DNA of 64,000 nt, taken from contig CACETF010000009.1 of NCBI GenBank assembly GCA_902562425.1, forward strand, positions 1 through 64,000. The letters are read 5' to 3'. Shown here one piece after another: positions 38,575 to 48,257 of this stretch. Made by a program: the position numbers and the translations under genes. How positions within the stretch are numbered: the first letter of the stretch is position 1; each line of letters opens with the position of its first letter. The notes beneath the pieces were generated by a model, which had not been told where the DNA came from, made no database searches, and worked only from the letters and a program-made list of their open reading frames with translations. Origin of the DNA: Porticoccaceae bacterium (lineage in GTDB: Bacteria; Pseudomonadota; Gammaproteobacteria; Pseudomonadales; Porticoccaceae).

Positions 38575-38727
38575 TCATGATTTCGACAGCATCATGTGCG
38601 CTTGAGACGCATGATTAATTAGTTTTTCGCACAAAGCTCTCGTATTTCTTTGGGGCTCTATTTGAATGGTTTTACCACCAATAACATTTCGTCGTGAAAC
38701 AGAATACGTGGCCAATGAGTTAAACAT
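38575..38727 (-). CDS. Possible 50-residue protein downstream of the DnaJ-domain gene
   Basis: A leftward frame of 50 codons plus stop, starting 20 bases after the DnaJ-domain gene on the same strand. The protein would begin MFNSLATYSVSRRNVIGGKT and end SHMMLSKS-like, basic and without a membrane segment. No Shine-Dalgarno precedes the ATG. Codon choice looks plausible, but the length makes chance likely. I do not recognise it. Confidence 0.2.
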   Translation of the reverse strand: MFNSLATYSVSRRNVIGGKTIQIEPQRNTRALCEKLINHASQAHMMLSKS

Positions 38728-38747
38728 AGTTTTGCTATGGACTTAGG

Positions 38748-39449
38748 CTAGCCAAGGAGTCTGTCTTTTGCTGCATTTATTTTGGCTGCAAGGTAGTCGC
38801 TACCCCCGCGGTCAGGATGAAGACGCTGGATCAGGCGCTTGTGTGACTTTATAATTTCGTCACTACTTGTGCCTTCATCAAGCCCAAGAATCTGAAGTGC
38901 GTCTTTTTTAGACATTTTAGAAAAAGAATTATTTGCGTGATTTTGAGAGTAATTTTCATAATTGGTACCTTTCCTCATCCTAATCATGTAAGTATTTAAT
39001 AGGAAATAGGACTCTTGATCTTGTAACTTCAGCCACTCGGAGAGTGCGTTGAGCTCATCACTGGTTAACATACTTAGTTTTCTTCCGCGGTAGTCTCCTG
39101 ATAAAACTTCTCCATCCATCATTTTTGTAAAAAAATTTATTTTAGCGTCGATGTATTCAGTCCGGATATGAGATGGCGATGATCTAAATCTTCTAATCAT
39201 TTGTAAAAACGGCAGTGCTCTGAGACCCATCGAAAAAATCACCTTTGTCACGGGTAATAGGGCGGCAAGACCCGCTCCTATCCAATGAAGTCTTCCCATG
39301 ATCACAAGAGCCACAGATCCTGAAAAAACCACAAAAAATACACTCTTCCAAAGGAAGGAGTTTCGCTTTTCCGACGGTAACTTATGCAAGAATCTTCGCC
39401 AGTACCAAAGTACGAGAAGGACGCCTAGTAACAACAAGACTTTAATCAT
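38748..39449 (-). CDS. Membrane-anchored DnaJ-domain protein
   Basis: A 233-residue protein with an N-terminal membrane segment (IKVLLLLGVLLVLWYW), a second hydrophobic region (~36-75: SVFFVVFSGSVALVIMG and LAALLPVTKVIF), and a C-terminal J domain (~175-233) with the HPD motif in RLIQRLHPDRGG. J domains stimulate the ATPase of DnaK-type chaperones; this Tim14/DjlA-like layout would recruit DnaK to the inner membrane. A similar uncharacterised protein is common in Pseudomonas and relatives. I use the ATG at 39449; a TTG at 39461 would add four residues. Client unknown. Confidence 0.88.
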   Translation of the reverse strand: MIKVLLLLGVLLVLWYWRRFLHKLPSEKRNSFLWKSVFFVVFSGSVALVIMGRLHWIGAGLAALLPVTKVIFSMGLRALPFLQMIRRFRSSPSHIRTEYIDAKINFFTKMMDGEVLSGDYRGRKLSMLTSDELNALSEWLKLQDQESYFLLNTYMIRMRKGTNYENYSQNHANNSFSKMSKKDALQILGLDEGTSSDEIIKSHKRLIQRLHPDRGGSDYLAAKINAAKDRLLG

Positions 39450-39526
39450 AGTCTCTCTCAATAAACCAAAAAAAGGGCGTTATCATGCTTTTATATTTAT
39501 CTTTAATAACAAATTAGAGTTAGTAA

Positions 39527-40594
39527 CTATCGGTTCAGTAACGCACCACGAATTGTTTGCGCCATAGCTGCTAGGGTTTCTTGTGTTTTGTTCCAACTAA
39601 TGCAAGCATCTGTTACTGACACACCATATTGAAGGTCTCTCCCGCTGGGTGTCATTTTCTGATTTCCAGCCTCTAAGTTACTTTCTATCATTAGGCCAAT
39701 GATAGACCGATTACCATCTGCGATTTGTTCAGCTATGTTTTCAATGACTCGTGGCTGTAAAGTATGATCTTTGTTAGAATTTGCGTGGCTGCAGTCGACC
39801 ATGATATTGGTTGACAGATTAGCTATTTCAAGTTGCTTCTCACAGTTTGAAATGCTCATAGCGTCATAGTTTGGTTTTCCGTTTCCACCGCGCAGAACTA
39901 TATGGGCAGCGTGGTTACCACGTGTCGTTACTACCGCAACTTCACCAGCACTGTTAATACCCAGAAACCGGTGTTTTTTTGCAACAGACTGGAGAGCATT
40001 TATAGCCGAACTGAGACTACCGTCAGTGCCATTTTTAAAACCAACTGAAGATGAGAGTCCTGAGGCCATCTCTCTATGCGTTTGTGATTCAGTCGTTCGC
40101 GCCCCAATTGCGGACCAGCTTATTAAATCCTGGATATATTGTGGTGATATTGGATCTAATGCCTCTGTGGCAGTAGGTAGGCCAAGTTCTAATATATCCA
40201 GCAGCAATTGACGCCCTAATTTTAGTCCATCGGCTATTTTGAAGGAATCATCCATATAGGGATCATTAATCAAACCCTTCCATCCGACGGTAGTTCTTGG
40301 TTTTTCGAAATAAACTCTCATTACTAATAGCATACAATCTGACAGTTCAGCAGCCAGTGATTTAAGTTTTCTTGCGTACTCAAGAGCAGATTCGACATTA
40401 TGAATCGAACATGGACCAACAACTACGAAAATTCTCTTATCTATATGATCTAGAATATCTTCAATTTGTTTTCGACCGTGTTCTACAGTTTTCCGAGCTG
40501 ATACTGTTATTGGTAGCTGAGATTTAAGCTCTTGAGGTGTAATAAGATTTTCATGTGACTCGATATGCACATTATCAACTGGCCTGGATATCAT
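39527..40594 (-). CDS. aroG: 3-deoxy-7-phosphoheptulonate synthase (class I DAHP synthase)
   Basis: First step of the shikimate pathway: phosphoenolpyruvate plus erythrose 4-phosphate gives DAHP. It is a 355-residue AroF/AroG/AroH type enzyme. The metal-ligand Cys is in VVVGPCSIHN; KPRTTVGWKGLINDP binds phosphoenolpyruvate; and VDCSHANSNKDH supplies the His ligand. LRGGNGKPNYD is also typical. Which aromatic amino acid inhibits it cannot be read safely, so the symbol is only a family label. It is a stand-alone leftward gene between the AddA-like and DnaJ-domain genes. Confidence 0.95.
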   Translation of the reverse strand: MISRPVDNVHIESHENLITPQELKSQLPITVSARKTVEHGRKQIEDILDHIDKRIFVVVGPCSIHNVESALEYARKLKSLAAELSDCMLLVMRVYFEKPRTTVGWKGLINDPYMDDSFKIADGLKLGRQLLLDILELGLPTATEALDPISPQYIQDLISWSAIGARTTESQTHREMASGLSSSVGFKNGTDGSLSSAINALQSVAKKHRFLGINSAGEVAVVTTRGNHAAHIVLRGGNGKPNYDAMSISNCEKQLEIANLSTNIMVDCSHANSNKDHTLQPRVIENIAEQIADGNRSIIGLMIESNLEAGNQKMTPSGRDLQYGVSVTDACISWNKTQETLAAMAQTIRGALLNR

Positions 40595-40664
40595 TTTAAA
40601 TCCTTATTTGTAGGGAAATAACTGATTTTTCCCATATTGTAACGCTAAATTCACACTAAAAAAA

Positions 40665-43600
40665 TTAATGATAAGGAATCTCAAGCAACTTTGTTGCTCC
40701 AAGTAAATATATTGCGCATCTGATCGGGAGTTTACTTATTTTTTCAAAAAGCTTTCCGTAGTGCAAAAGCTGCGGTGCGTTTTCACTTTTTACTCGCTCA
40801 TAAAAAGCAGCTTTTGTCTCCTTCTCTCGTTGTTGATAGTATTTGTAGTCTATAATCCACCTGTACCCGTTTTCGACAAAAGTCAGATCAACAGTTGACC
40901 TATGAAGTTGTCCATTTTGCCCTAATTTATAGCTTATAGAATATTCAACCTGAGTGCTGCTATGCGATCCCAAAATCCAACGACCATCTGTGTCATTTAA
41001 CGTCTTACAAATTGCCAATTCAAGCTCTCTGAGCTCTTCAACTGTTGCAAGAAACCCAATTTCTTTAAGGCGACTATGCATAACAACTTTGTGATCTTTA
41101 ATCCTAGTCGTTGTCCATGCAGGTATTCCCTCTAACGAGATTTGTTTAATTGTCTTGTGCAACACTGTCCCGAGTGCACGCGAACGGGCTGATCGAGCAT
41201 CTGGATATACAACCTCAACATGGGATGTATCCAAACTGTCGCCACGACTCTTACTTCTGTTGTCGATACCAAATCTGGTTTCATTTTTACACTCAAAATT
41301 TGGTGGCAGACGTCGAAGTTTATGATAATTTTTAGTAGGAGAAATATCCTTTAAAACTTTTAAATTTGTCTCGAGTATAATTTTATCTTGCTCAATTTCT
41401 TCGGCGATTGAGTGCCAAATACAGCTTAAGAGGGAAGTTTGCGCAGGATTTTTTAGGGTCTGTTTGCTGCCTTGCTTAATTTCTGCAAATAAAAATATTT
41501 TTTTAATTGCACGAGTACAAGCAACGTAGAGAAGTCTCTTGTTTTCTGTCAGCACATTTCTCCTGGCCTCAAATTTTAGAAATTTAAATAACTCACTATC
41601 AGTTTCATCATGCGCACCGATTGCTGAAAATAAAAGATCAACTTCTCCAGAAGAATGAACATGCTCCCGCCATTGCAGTAGTGATTGATCTGAGCCAATT
41701 CCTGCTCGGGATAAACCGGGTATCAATACTTGATCGAACTCTAATCCCTTGGATTTATGAATAGTCATTATGTTGAATTGTGTAACATGATTTTCGTGGC
41801 TTGCCGAATTCAGCGGGGCTGAATAAAGAGCATCTACCGCACTTTGAAACGATTCCCAATCCTGAATTGATCCATCAACTTCGTGATTGCCGAGTAATTT
41901 TAAAAAACGCTCTGCATCCGAAAAATCACTTTCGTTAGACAGCGTTTTGTCCCCTCCTAATTTTAACCAACATGTTTCAACCGCATCACAGAGTCTTCCT
42001 CTCATCCGATTGTCCCATACAGACGTTAATATTGGTGCTACTCTTTTAAGAATAATTTGACCATCTGGAGTTAATTTGGTCATTCCTAGTGATTTAGATT
42101 CTGCATGAATTTTGGTTATTTGCTCGACGAGTGTAAGCTCAAATGGGCTTGAATTATTAGAATTAACTGTTGATATAGTGAGTAAATCCTTAAGTTCAAA
42201 GCCACAGAAGGGAGCCCTTAAAATTCCAAACCAGGCTACCCTGTCGGTTGGTGATAAAATAGCTCTGGTGATAGATAGTAGGTCTACCACAACCATTTTC
42301 CTTCTCAAAGGATAGATATCTGTCGCCTTCCAGTTGATACCAACTCTCTTTAGTTCTGGAATTATATTTGATAGGTGCGTCCGGTTTCTAACCAAGATTG
42401 CAACTGTTTGAGGTCCTTGGTTATCTCGAATGTCCAAGCAAATTTCCGCTACACGCTTCGCTTCAAATTTATCGAATTGTGTTCCTTCATATCCAACAAA
42501 CTCTACCCCCGTGTTAACTTCGAAATTTTTTTTTGCATAAGACGCTGTGAATATCACCTGATCCTCATGACACGTAGTTTCTTGTGAATTATCAAAATGT
42601 TTGTTTACCCAGTTAACTATCGAGGGATACGAGCGGAAGTTAGTGTGAAGACTGATGGTCTCACATTTCAAAGGGCCTACGGGGAACTGCTGGGCTCTCA
42701 TGAAAAGTCTCACATTCGCATTCCTAAAGCTATAAATTGATTGCATTGCATCACCGACTGCAAAAAGACTTCTCCCATCTCCTACCTCCCAACCAGACAG
42801 AAGCGATTCAATAAGACGAATCTGCGACGCTGAGGTATCTTGAAATTCGTCAACTAATATATGCTTTAGTTGATAGTCTAATCGTAATGTAACATCAGAT
42901 ATGGCATCCGAATGTGAAAAAGTTGATACAGCTTCCAAGGCGGATAGGGTAATTAATGGATAATCACACTGCTTTTTTTCTTGGAAGATCACGTTTAACT
43001 CAGCGACTAGCCTAGGCAAAAGGAAAATCAAGGTATCTAAAATTTTTTTTTCTGTCTTTTCGATTTGCTTAGTCGGAAGATTTACGACATATATCATCAT
43101 ATCAACAATAGATGGACGTGCCCGTAACCAAGCAATTAGTCCAAGCATGCGAGCTTTGTGTTCACTTTTGCCGTTCGGAAATCCGTCTGATTCTCGCAAG
43201 ATAGACCTTAACTTATTTTGTGTAGTCAAGAATTGTGAAATTAAAATTTTCCATTGTGGTAGATCATTAGTATGCTGATTTGGCAAGCGATCTAGGTTTT
43301 CCAGGCTTAGGATTGGGCAGTTTGGCTTGCCCGATAAATAAACAGCCGAGGCTTTTGTTACGTTTAAAAGATCGATGGTAATGGGTTCAAGTAGATCCTT
43401 TAGATTGGATAAACTTTCAGAAACTATTTTATTCAGCACTTGTTGAAAATAGTTTTTTTGTTTAGAGGCTTGAAATATCATCGGTAGCCATTGCTCCCTC
43501 GATTGCAATAAGTGACTCAGATGCTTCTCGCATAGAGCAAAATTATTTCCAAGGTGGGAAATAAGTATCTTTAGATGATTGCTTGTTTCGCCCACATCAT

Positions 43601-44108
43601 CTAATTGGTCCAAAAGGTTGCGGGCTGCGAGTCGATACAACGTCTCGGGCTGTTCGCACGGCTCAAATGATGATCTCAGAGTCGTTTCGAGACAGAACTG
43701 GTTTGATATGTTTCTAGTGAATCCATCAATTGTTTGAATTCTCAACCTTTCTGGTAACTCAGTGAGTTGCCAATTCAGTTTTTTACTTTTTTTGAGAGCA
43801 TCACGTGCTAATTCCCAAGTGAGTCTCTCGTGATTTTTTTCTGGTGGCTCAGGATTTTCTGCTCGCTTCAAGGCGTGGTAAATTCTATTCGACATCTCCG
43901 AAGCAGCTTTTCGTGTAAAAGTGATGCACAATATTTCCTCAGGATTATTTACATAGCTCAGAAGACGCAAAAATCTCTGCGTCAGAAGACCAGTTTTACC
44001 TGATCCTGCAGGTGCGGAAACAATACACCCTGACATCGACTCGAGGGCTTTAATACGAGCATTACAGTCATTTTTATCGTCAATTTGCATTAGGTTGATA
44101 ATGTCCAT
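40665..44108 (-). CDS. AddA-like UvrD-type helicase/nuclease
   Basis: A 1147-residue superfamily 1 helicase fused to a RecB-type nuclease, the likely AddA subunit of a double-strand-break resection enzyme. Walker A is SAPAGSGKTGLLTQRFL (near 32-48), motif Ia ITFTRKAASEM, motif II VDEFQDTS, and a later motif MTIHKSKGLEFDQVLIPG. The C-terminal nuclease domain has GTVLHK, an Asp in STVDLTFVE and IDYKYY. It should unwind and degrade broken ends for RecA loading, replacing RecBCD. Its ATG is one base after the stop of the AddB-like gene, so the two are translationally coupled. No chi-recognition element can be judged by eye. Confidence 0.92.
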   Translation of the reverse strand: MDIINLMQIDDKNDCNARIKALESMSGCIVSAPAGSGKTGLLTQRFLRLLSYVNNPEEILCITFTRKAASEMSNRIYHALKRAENPEPPEKNHERLTWELARDALKKSKKLNWQLTELPERLRIQTIDGFTRNISNQFCLETTLRSSFEPCEQPETLYRLAARNLLDQLDDVGETSNHLKILISHLGNNFALCEKHLSHLLQSREQWLPMIFQASKQKNYFQQVLNKIVSESLSNLKDLLEPITIDLLNVTKASAVYLSGKPNCPILSLENLDRLPNQHTNDLPQWKILISQFLTTQNKLRSILRESDGFPNGKSEHKARMLGLIAWLRARPSIVDMMIYVVNLPTKQIEKTEKKILDTLIFLLPRLVAELNVIFQEKKQCDYPLITLSALEAVSTFSHSDAISDVTLRLDYQLKHILVDEFQDTSASQIRLIESLLSGWEVGDGRSLFAVGDAMQSIYSFRNANVRLFMRAQQFPVGPLKCETISLHTNFRSYPSIVNWVNKHFDNSQETTCHEDQVIFTASYAKKNFEVNTGVEFVGYEGTQFDKFEAKRVAEICLDIRDNQGPQTVAILVRNRTHLSNIIPELKRVGINWKATDIYPLRRKMVVVDLLSITRAILSPTDRVAWFGILRAPFCGFELKDLLTISTVNSNNSSPFELTLVEQITKIHAESKSLGMTKLTPDGQIILKRVAPILTSVWDNRMRGRLCDAVETCWLKLGGDKTLSNESDFSDAERFLKLLGNHEVDGSIQDWESFQSAVDALYSAPLNSASHENHVTQFNIMTIHKSKGLEFDQVLIPGLSRAGIGSDQSLLQWREHVHSSGEVDLLFSAIGAHDETDSELFKFLKFEARRNVLTENKRLLYVACTRAIKKIFLFAEIKQGSKQTLKNPAQTSLLSCIWHSIAEEIEQDKIILETNLKVLKDISPTKNYHKLRRLPPNFECKNETRFGIDNRSKSRGDSLDTSHVEVVYPDARSARSRALGTVLHKTIKQISLEGIPAWTTTRIKDHKVVMHSRLKEIGFLATVEELRELELAICKTLNDTDGRWILGSHSSTQVEYSISYKLGQNGQLHRSTVDLTFVENGYRWIIDYKYYQQREKETKAAFYERVKSENAPQLLHYGKLFEKISKLPIRCAIYLLGATKLLEIPYH

Positions 44109-44109
44109 C

Positions 44110-46815
44110 TCATTCAGTAATCAAAGGAAGTTCGGGCCAACGGTTAACCGGAAGGAGGAATTCCTGGTGCTTAAAAAGATTTTTATCGTGAATTACAAAT
44201 GAAACATCACCTGCTTCGAATTCATTGGCAAGATTCATTAATTTTTCTTTCCAGCTATCCAATTGGCCTGACCAATCTTTGATCTTCTCCAATTGCATGT
44301 CTAAATCAATAGCACTCTGACCTATCCAACTAAGATCTCCTGCTTTTAATTGCGCATATGCCAGGCCGTCAGCATGAGGCTCCACTGATAGTACATAAGC
44401 GGGTAATTGTGGATCCAATAAACGCTCGTCATTCCAACGTGCTGGAGATAGTGTTCCTGTCTTATAGTCGATTACAAATGACTTTTGTCCAATCTGGTCA
44501 ATTCTGTCAATTGCAAGGCAAAAAGATAGTTCTCCCAGCTTAATCTTAGTTTTTTTCTCAGTATGGATCACTTCAAAGGGATAACGTTGTGTTTCTATTT
44601 GCAGCCAATCTTTAATAAGTTTTTTGACTCTATTTCTTTCTAACGCAAATAGATTCTTACTCCTCAGGGACTCAAATCGACTAATATGATTCAAAAAAGT
44701 GGCTGTTGTTGTCTCATCAATAAGTAGATTTAGCTCTTGGTCAGTCTTCCTTTTTAGAGCAATCGAGTATCTTAATGTATTCCAAATTTTCGACATAGTT
44801 TCGTGGATCAATATCCCACGTTGCGCGTTATCAAGGCCCTGCACCGGATTTATGGGATGGGTTATGTTCAGTCTGTGGATAATAAAGGCATTGATGGGGC
44901 ATACAGCTTGATCCCTTAAGACTGCTGTGCCCCCACATACGCGCATTTCTGAGGCACTGAGAGGAATATTTATCTGTGTATAGGTCTCACAGCGATCTTC
45001 ATAGCTTTCTTGTCTGACTGTTGCCGCTTGCTCATTGATAAGGTTTATTTGAGCATTTTCGATTTTAATGACCCCCTCAAGGAGAGAACATTCTCTTAAT
45101 ATTTCATCATCAGATATTTCCGGATAACTCAGGAACAAAGATTTACAGTTACTATGATAGTTTTCGATCAGGCATCGTGAGATAGCATACTCGGCTTCCG
45201 GCAGGCTCCTGGGGAGTCCATGTCTTCTCTGATAGGATGGCGGGAGTAGGGGATTTGTTATCGTGGGTCTTGGGAAGATCCTGCTCTCTAGGCCGAGTAC
45301 CCATATTGAATTAAACCTAAGCCCAGATGCCTCGAGCAACCCTAGTATATGTAGGGGTGCATCTGGTGATTGGGGATGAAAAATATGATTTAATAACATT
45401 GCTTCGAATGTCGTCTTAGCCTCACCGAAAGTGGTCTTTATATTTAGGTTATCAAATTTAGAAAATGTTTCCAGAGTAATAAAAAGGTTTTTTCTTTGCT
45501 GATACTCAATGCTTGAGAGAGGCCTGTCACCAGGCCAGCCTAAATCCTCAAGTAAGTCGGTAAAAAAAAATGCCCAGTCTGAAAAATTCATTTTGAAATT
45601 AGGAGTTTTGTGTTTATCATTTTTTTCAATCACTTTAGCAAGGTTGAGATGTAAGTCATGCTCCGTTCCCCCTAAGCTATTTAAAAGGTGCAGAAACTTC
45701 CATGTGGGTATTTTAAATTGTCGTAATTCCGATAATTTATTTTCCAACTTTATTTTCAAACTAGATTCCAGTTGGCTGAATGCGCTAAATGGAGAGTGAA
45801 TTATTTTTTGCCATAGGCTTAATGATTTTTCTTCTCCCGTTATGTTCAGCAAATCTATAGCTGCGGAAACTATTGGAGTGCTTATTAGTGGCGTGCCTGC
45901 GGAGAAATTCACATTTGATTTCACACCTCTGGCTATGAATATCTTATTGATAACCCGATTGATTTCTTCTAAACGGCTTCCTAGATCTGATACAACAATA
46001 GCGATTCGTTGATTTTGATTTTTCTTTAACTCCTCAGCGGCCCAAATAGCAGATGATATTAGCTCATTGCTTTGGTCCGAGCAGCGTACCTTCCTTGCTT
46101 TAGTTAGGTGTAATTTTTTACTTTGTGCGGTGAAACTAAGCCCTGAATTTCGTGAAGATCTGGCGGAACGTACCATGTTAATCGCAGAGAGAGATTGATC
46201 AATTGAGGAAAGTGCTTGGGTAGCCGCGCTGATAGTTTCAAATTCCAATGGACTAACTGCTTGGAAGCCATACAAAGCAATTGCGGTCAACTGGGGCAAA
46301 TCACCTTGTTTAAAACTTTTCATTGTGATCAACCAGCTCTGGCTTTGCGTGATGATTTTATTCTTTTTTAGTAGCTCATGATAGGTTCTTCTCCACCTCG
46401 AGAAACGAATTGGTCCATAACTCTCATTGTTAAATTCTCCGGTATCGAGTCGCCATGTTTCGATATTTTTTTCCGTATCTTTCGCTAAGTCTATATAATT
46501 AGCGGCGAGCTCTGGATCGTGCTTTTGAATGGCTTTGTACCATAAATATCTATAGTGTTCGTCAGACACGACAGAATATTCAGTTACCTTTGGGTGATGC
46601 ATATCTTGTAAACGATCCCAACAAATTTTCAGCCAAGTTTCGAGGGTAAAAATATGCGGAGTCTCCCATGCTTGGTGCTTTTGTATCAGGCCCCAAGCTT
46701 GATTAATACTGTCGACTAATCTCTGATTAGGGACCAGAATGGTGGTACCCTTGTCTATTGCTGAGTAAAACAGGCTAATATCGATCAATTGCGGCAAAGG
46801 TGGAAGGTTAGTCAT
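44110..46815 (-). CDS. AddB-like PD-(D/E)XK nuclease (gammaproteobacterial repair type)
   Basis: A 901-residue partner of the AddA-like helicase, matching the gammaproteobacterial family annotated as probable DNA repair protein (TIGR03623, from memory). The N-terminal region (TTILVPNQRLVDSIN, VSDLGSRLEEINRV) is helicase-like but has no Walker A GxxGxGKT. The C-terminal nuclease has LAIDRIDQIG and the catalytic FVIDYKTGTLSP. A cysteine lies in RDQAVCPINAFI, but the C-terminal cysteine trio of Fe-S type AddB is not seen. First gene of the addB-addA pair, divergent from rmuC. Confidence 0.88.
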   Translation of the reverse strand: MTNLPPLPQLIDISLFYSAIDKGTTILVPNQRLVDSINQAWGLIQKHQAWETPHIFTLETWLKICWDRLQDMHHPKVTEYSVVSDEHYRYLWYKAIQKHDPELAANYIDLAKDTEKNIETWRLDTGEFNNESYGPIRFSRWRRTYHELLKKNKIITQSQSWLITMKSFKQGDLPQLTAIALYGFQAVSPLEFETISAATQALSSIDQSLSAINMVRSARSSRNSGLSFTAQSKKLHLTKARKVRCSDQSNELISSAIWAAEELKKNQNQRIAIVVSDLGSRLEEINRVINKIFIARGVKSNVNFSAGTPLISTPIVSAAIDLLNITGEEKSLSLWQKIIHSPFSAFSQLESSLKIKLENKLSELRQFKIPTWKFLHLLNSLGGTEHDLHLNLAKVIEKNDKHKTPNFKMNFSDWAFFFTDLLEDLGWPGDRPLSSIEYQQRKNLFITLETFSKFDNLNIKTTFGEAKTTFEAMLLNHIFHPQSPDAPLHILGLLEASGLRFNSIWVLGLESRIFPRPTITNPLLPPSYQRRHGLPRSLPEAEYAISRCLIENYHSNCKSLFLSYPEISDDEILRECSLLEGVIKIENAQINLINEQAATVRQESYEDRCETYTQINIPLSASEMRVCGGTAVLRDQAVCPINAFIIHRLNITHPINPVQGLDNAQRGILIHETMSKIWNTLRYSIALKRKTDQELNLLIDETTTATFLNHISRFESLRSKNLFALERNRVKKLIKDWLQIETQRYPFEVIHTEKKTKIKLGELSFCLAIDRIDQIGQKSFVIDYKTGTLSPARWNDERLLDPQLPAYVLSVEPHADGLAYAQLKAGDLSWIGQSAIDLDMQLEKIKDWSGQLDSWKEKLMNLANEFEAGDVSFVIHDKNLFKHQEFLLPVNRWPELPLITE

Positions 46816-46891
46816 ACTTAATCACGGTTGAAAGGGTTTGAAGTTGGTAAAGAATAAATACTTATTTGATATTACTGGTTAAGATATATCT

Positions 46892-48205
46892 ATGGAATCT
46901 GCTATACAAGTTTCTTATCTATCTCACTTTATTTTGGTAATGTTGATCAGCCTCGTTATTGGAGGAATAATAGTTTCGTTGATAATGAGATCACGTGTTG
47001 CGCGTCTGGAGGGTCAAATTCTTGTATCACGAGAGTTTGAAGCTAAGACTGCTGCTTTACTGGAAAAAGTTAATTCTGAAAAAGAAAAGTTAACAGAGAG
47101 ATGTGCGGCTTTGGCGCAAAAATCTGCAATTAATGACGAAAACCATAAGGCACAAATTGCTTTTTTGACAACCAATAGAAATCAAATTGCTGCTGAATTT
47201 GAGAATTTAGCTAATCGAATCTTTGATGAAAAACAAAAAGAATTTGTGATAAAAAGTAAATCCACAATTGAGGACACGCTAACGCCGCTGAGGCGAGATA
47301 TTGGAGATTTCAGAAAACAAGTGGAGTCCTCATACGACAAGGAGGCGGCCGATCGAAATATTCTTGCAGGTAAAATTAGTGAGTTACAAAAACAGACTCA
47401 GCAAGTTTCGTCAGACGCACTTACACTGGCCAGTGCGCTCCGTGGCGATAATAAAGTTCAAGGAAATTGGGGTGAGTTCATTCTTGAAAAACTTTTAGAG
47501 GACTCCGGTTTAACTAAAGGTCGTGAATACACAACGCAGGTTAACAAAACGGATGAGGAAGGCCGTAGAAGAGCCCCGGATGTTATTATTCATTTACCAG
47601 AGGGCCGAGACATAATAATCGACTCTAAGATAAGCTTGGTTGCTTACGAGGCATACCATAACAGCGAAAGTAATCTTCAAAAATCGAGATTTTTGAAGAA
47701 ACATCTTGCATCGATGAAGGCTCATATCAGGGTTTTGAGTGAAAAAAAATATGAAACTTTGGATGGCGTCAATAGCTTAGATTTTGTGATTATTTTCGTG
47801 CCGATTGAGGGAGCATTTTTACTGGCGCTCGACCAAGGACCAGAATTAATGACAGATGCGTATAATCGCGGTATCATTTTAGTAAGTCCGACCACTCTAA
47901 TGGCAACGTTACGGACTATAAAAAACATTTGGCGATATGCTGATCAAAATCAGAATGCGCTGCTCATTGCTGACCGGGCTGGAAGGTTATATGATCAATT
48001 CGCGCTCTATGTTGAGTCGCTGGATGAAGTATCGAAACATCTTGCTAGGGGAACGGAATCACTCTCTACGGCCCGAAAGCGTCTGCTTTTAGGTCGTGGT
48101 AATTTGATTCAGCGAACTGAGGAACTCAGGGTGCTTGGTGCGAAAGCAAAGAAAGAGATTCCTCAACCAATGATTCCAGATAAAGAATCGCATTTTGATA
48201 GCTGA
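46892..48205 (+). CDS. rmuC: DNA recombination protein RmuC
   Basis: A 437-residue protein with one N-terminal membrane segment (FILVMLISLVIGGIIVSLIM, ~13-32), a long coiled coil (~35-175) and a nuclease-like C-terminal domain of the RmuC family. Conserved blocks include VQGNWGEFILEKLLEDSGL, RRAPDVIIHLPEGRDIIIDSK and FVPIEGAFLLAL. RmuC limits DNA inversions at short inverted repeats in E. coli; mechanism unsettled. It is divergent from the AddB-like gene across 76 bases, so two recombination units share a promoter region. Confidence 0.95.
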   Translation: MESAIQVSYLSHFILVMLISLVIGGIIVSLIMRSRVARLEGQILVSREFEAKTAALLEKVNSEKEKLTERCAALAQKSAINDENHKAQIAFLTTNRNQIAAEFENLANRIFDEKQKEFVIKSKSTIEDTLTPLRRDIGDFRKQVESSYDKEAADRNILAGKISELQKQTQQVSSDALTLASALRGDNKVQGNWGEFILEKLLEDSGLTKGREYTTQVNKTDEEGRRRAPDVIIHLPEGRDIIIDSKISLVAYEAYHNSESNLQKSRFLKKHLASMKAHIRVLSEKKYETLDGVNSLDFVIIFVPIEGAFLLALDQGPELMTDAYNRGIILVSPTTLMATLRTIKNIWRYADQNQNALLIADRAGRLYDQFALYVESLDEVSKHLARGTESLSTARKRLLLGRGNLIQRTEELRVLGAKAKKEIPQPMIPDKESHFDS

Positions 48206-48257
48206 GAAAAGCTTAAGTTAGCGAAATCATACACACTGTCGGTAGTCTCTGCCGATA

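Larger units (their letters stand above)
37764..38747. other. About 1 kb without a convincing gene
   Basis: Between dapE and the DnaJ-domain gene. A leftward frame 37777-38040 (TTG start, 87 codons, ends 13 bases before dapE) lacks a ribosome binding site and resembles nothing I know. A rightward 33-codon frame at 38479-38580 has AGGAA ahead of its ATG. Inverted repeats lie at 38284-38330 and 38591-38618. The stretch 38040-38470 is AT-rich and stop-dense in all frames. It could hold a small RNA, a decayed gene or regulatory DNA; I cannot choose between these. Confidence 0.4.

Noticed and set aside
38479-38580. Rightward 33-codon frame with AGGAA upstream
   Set aside because: Too short, no family resemblance, and overlaps an equally weak leftward frame.
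38591-38625. Hairpin ATCATG...CATGAT followed by TTTTT as a terminator
   Set aside because: The stem has a bulge and the T-run is eight bases away, so it is a poor rho-independent terminator, and no rightward gene ends there.
35259-38747. dif (XerCD) site at the strand switch
   Set aside because: I looked for the conserved XerD half-site TTATGTTAAAT and close variants on both strands and saw none.
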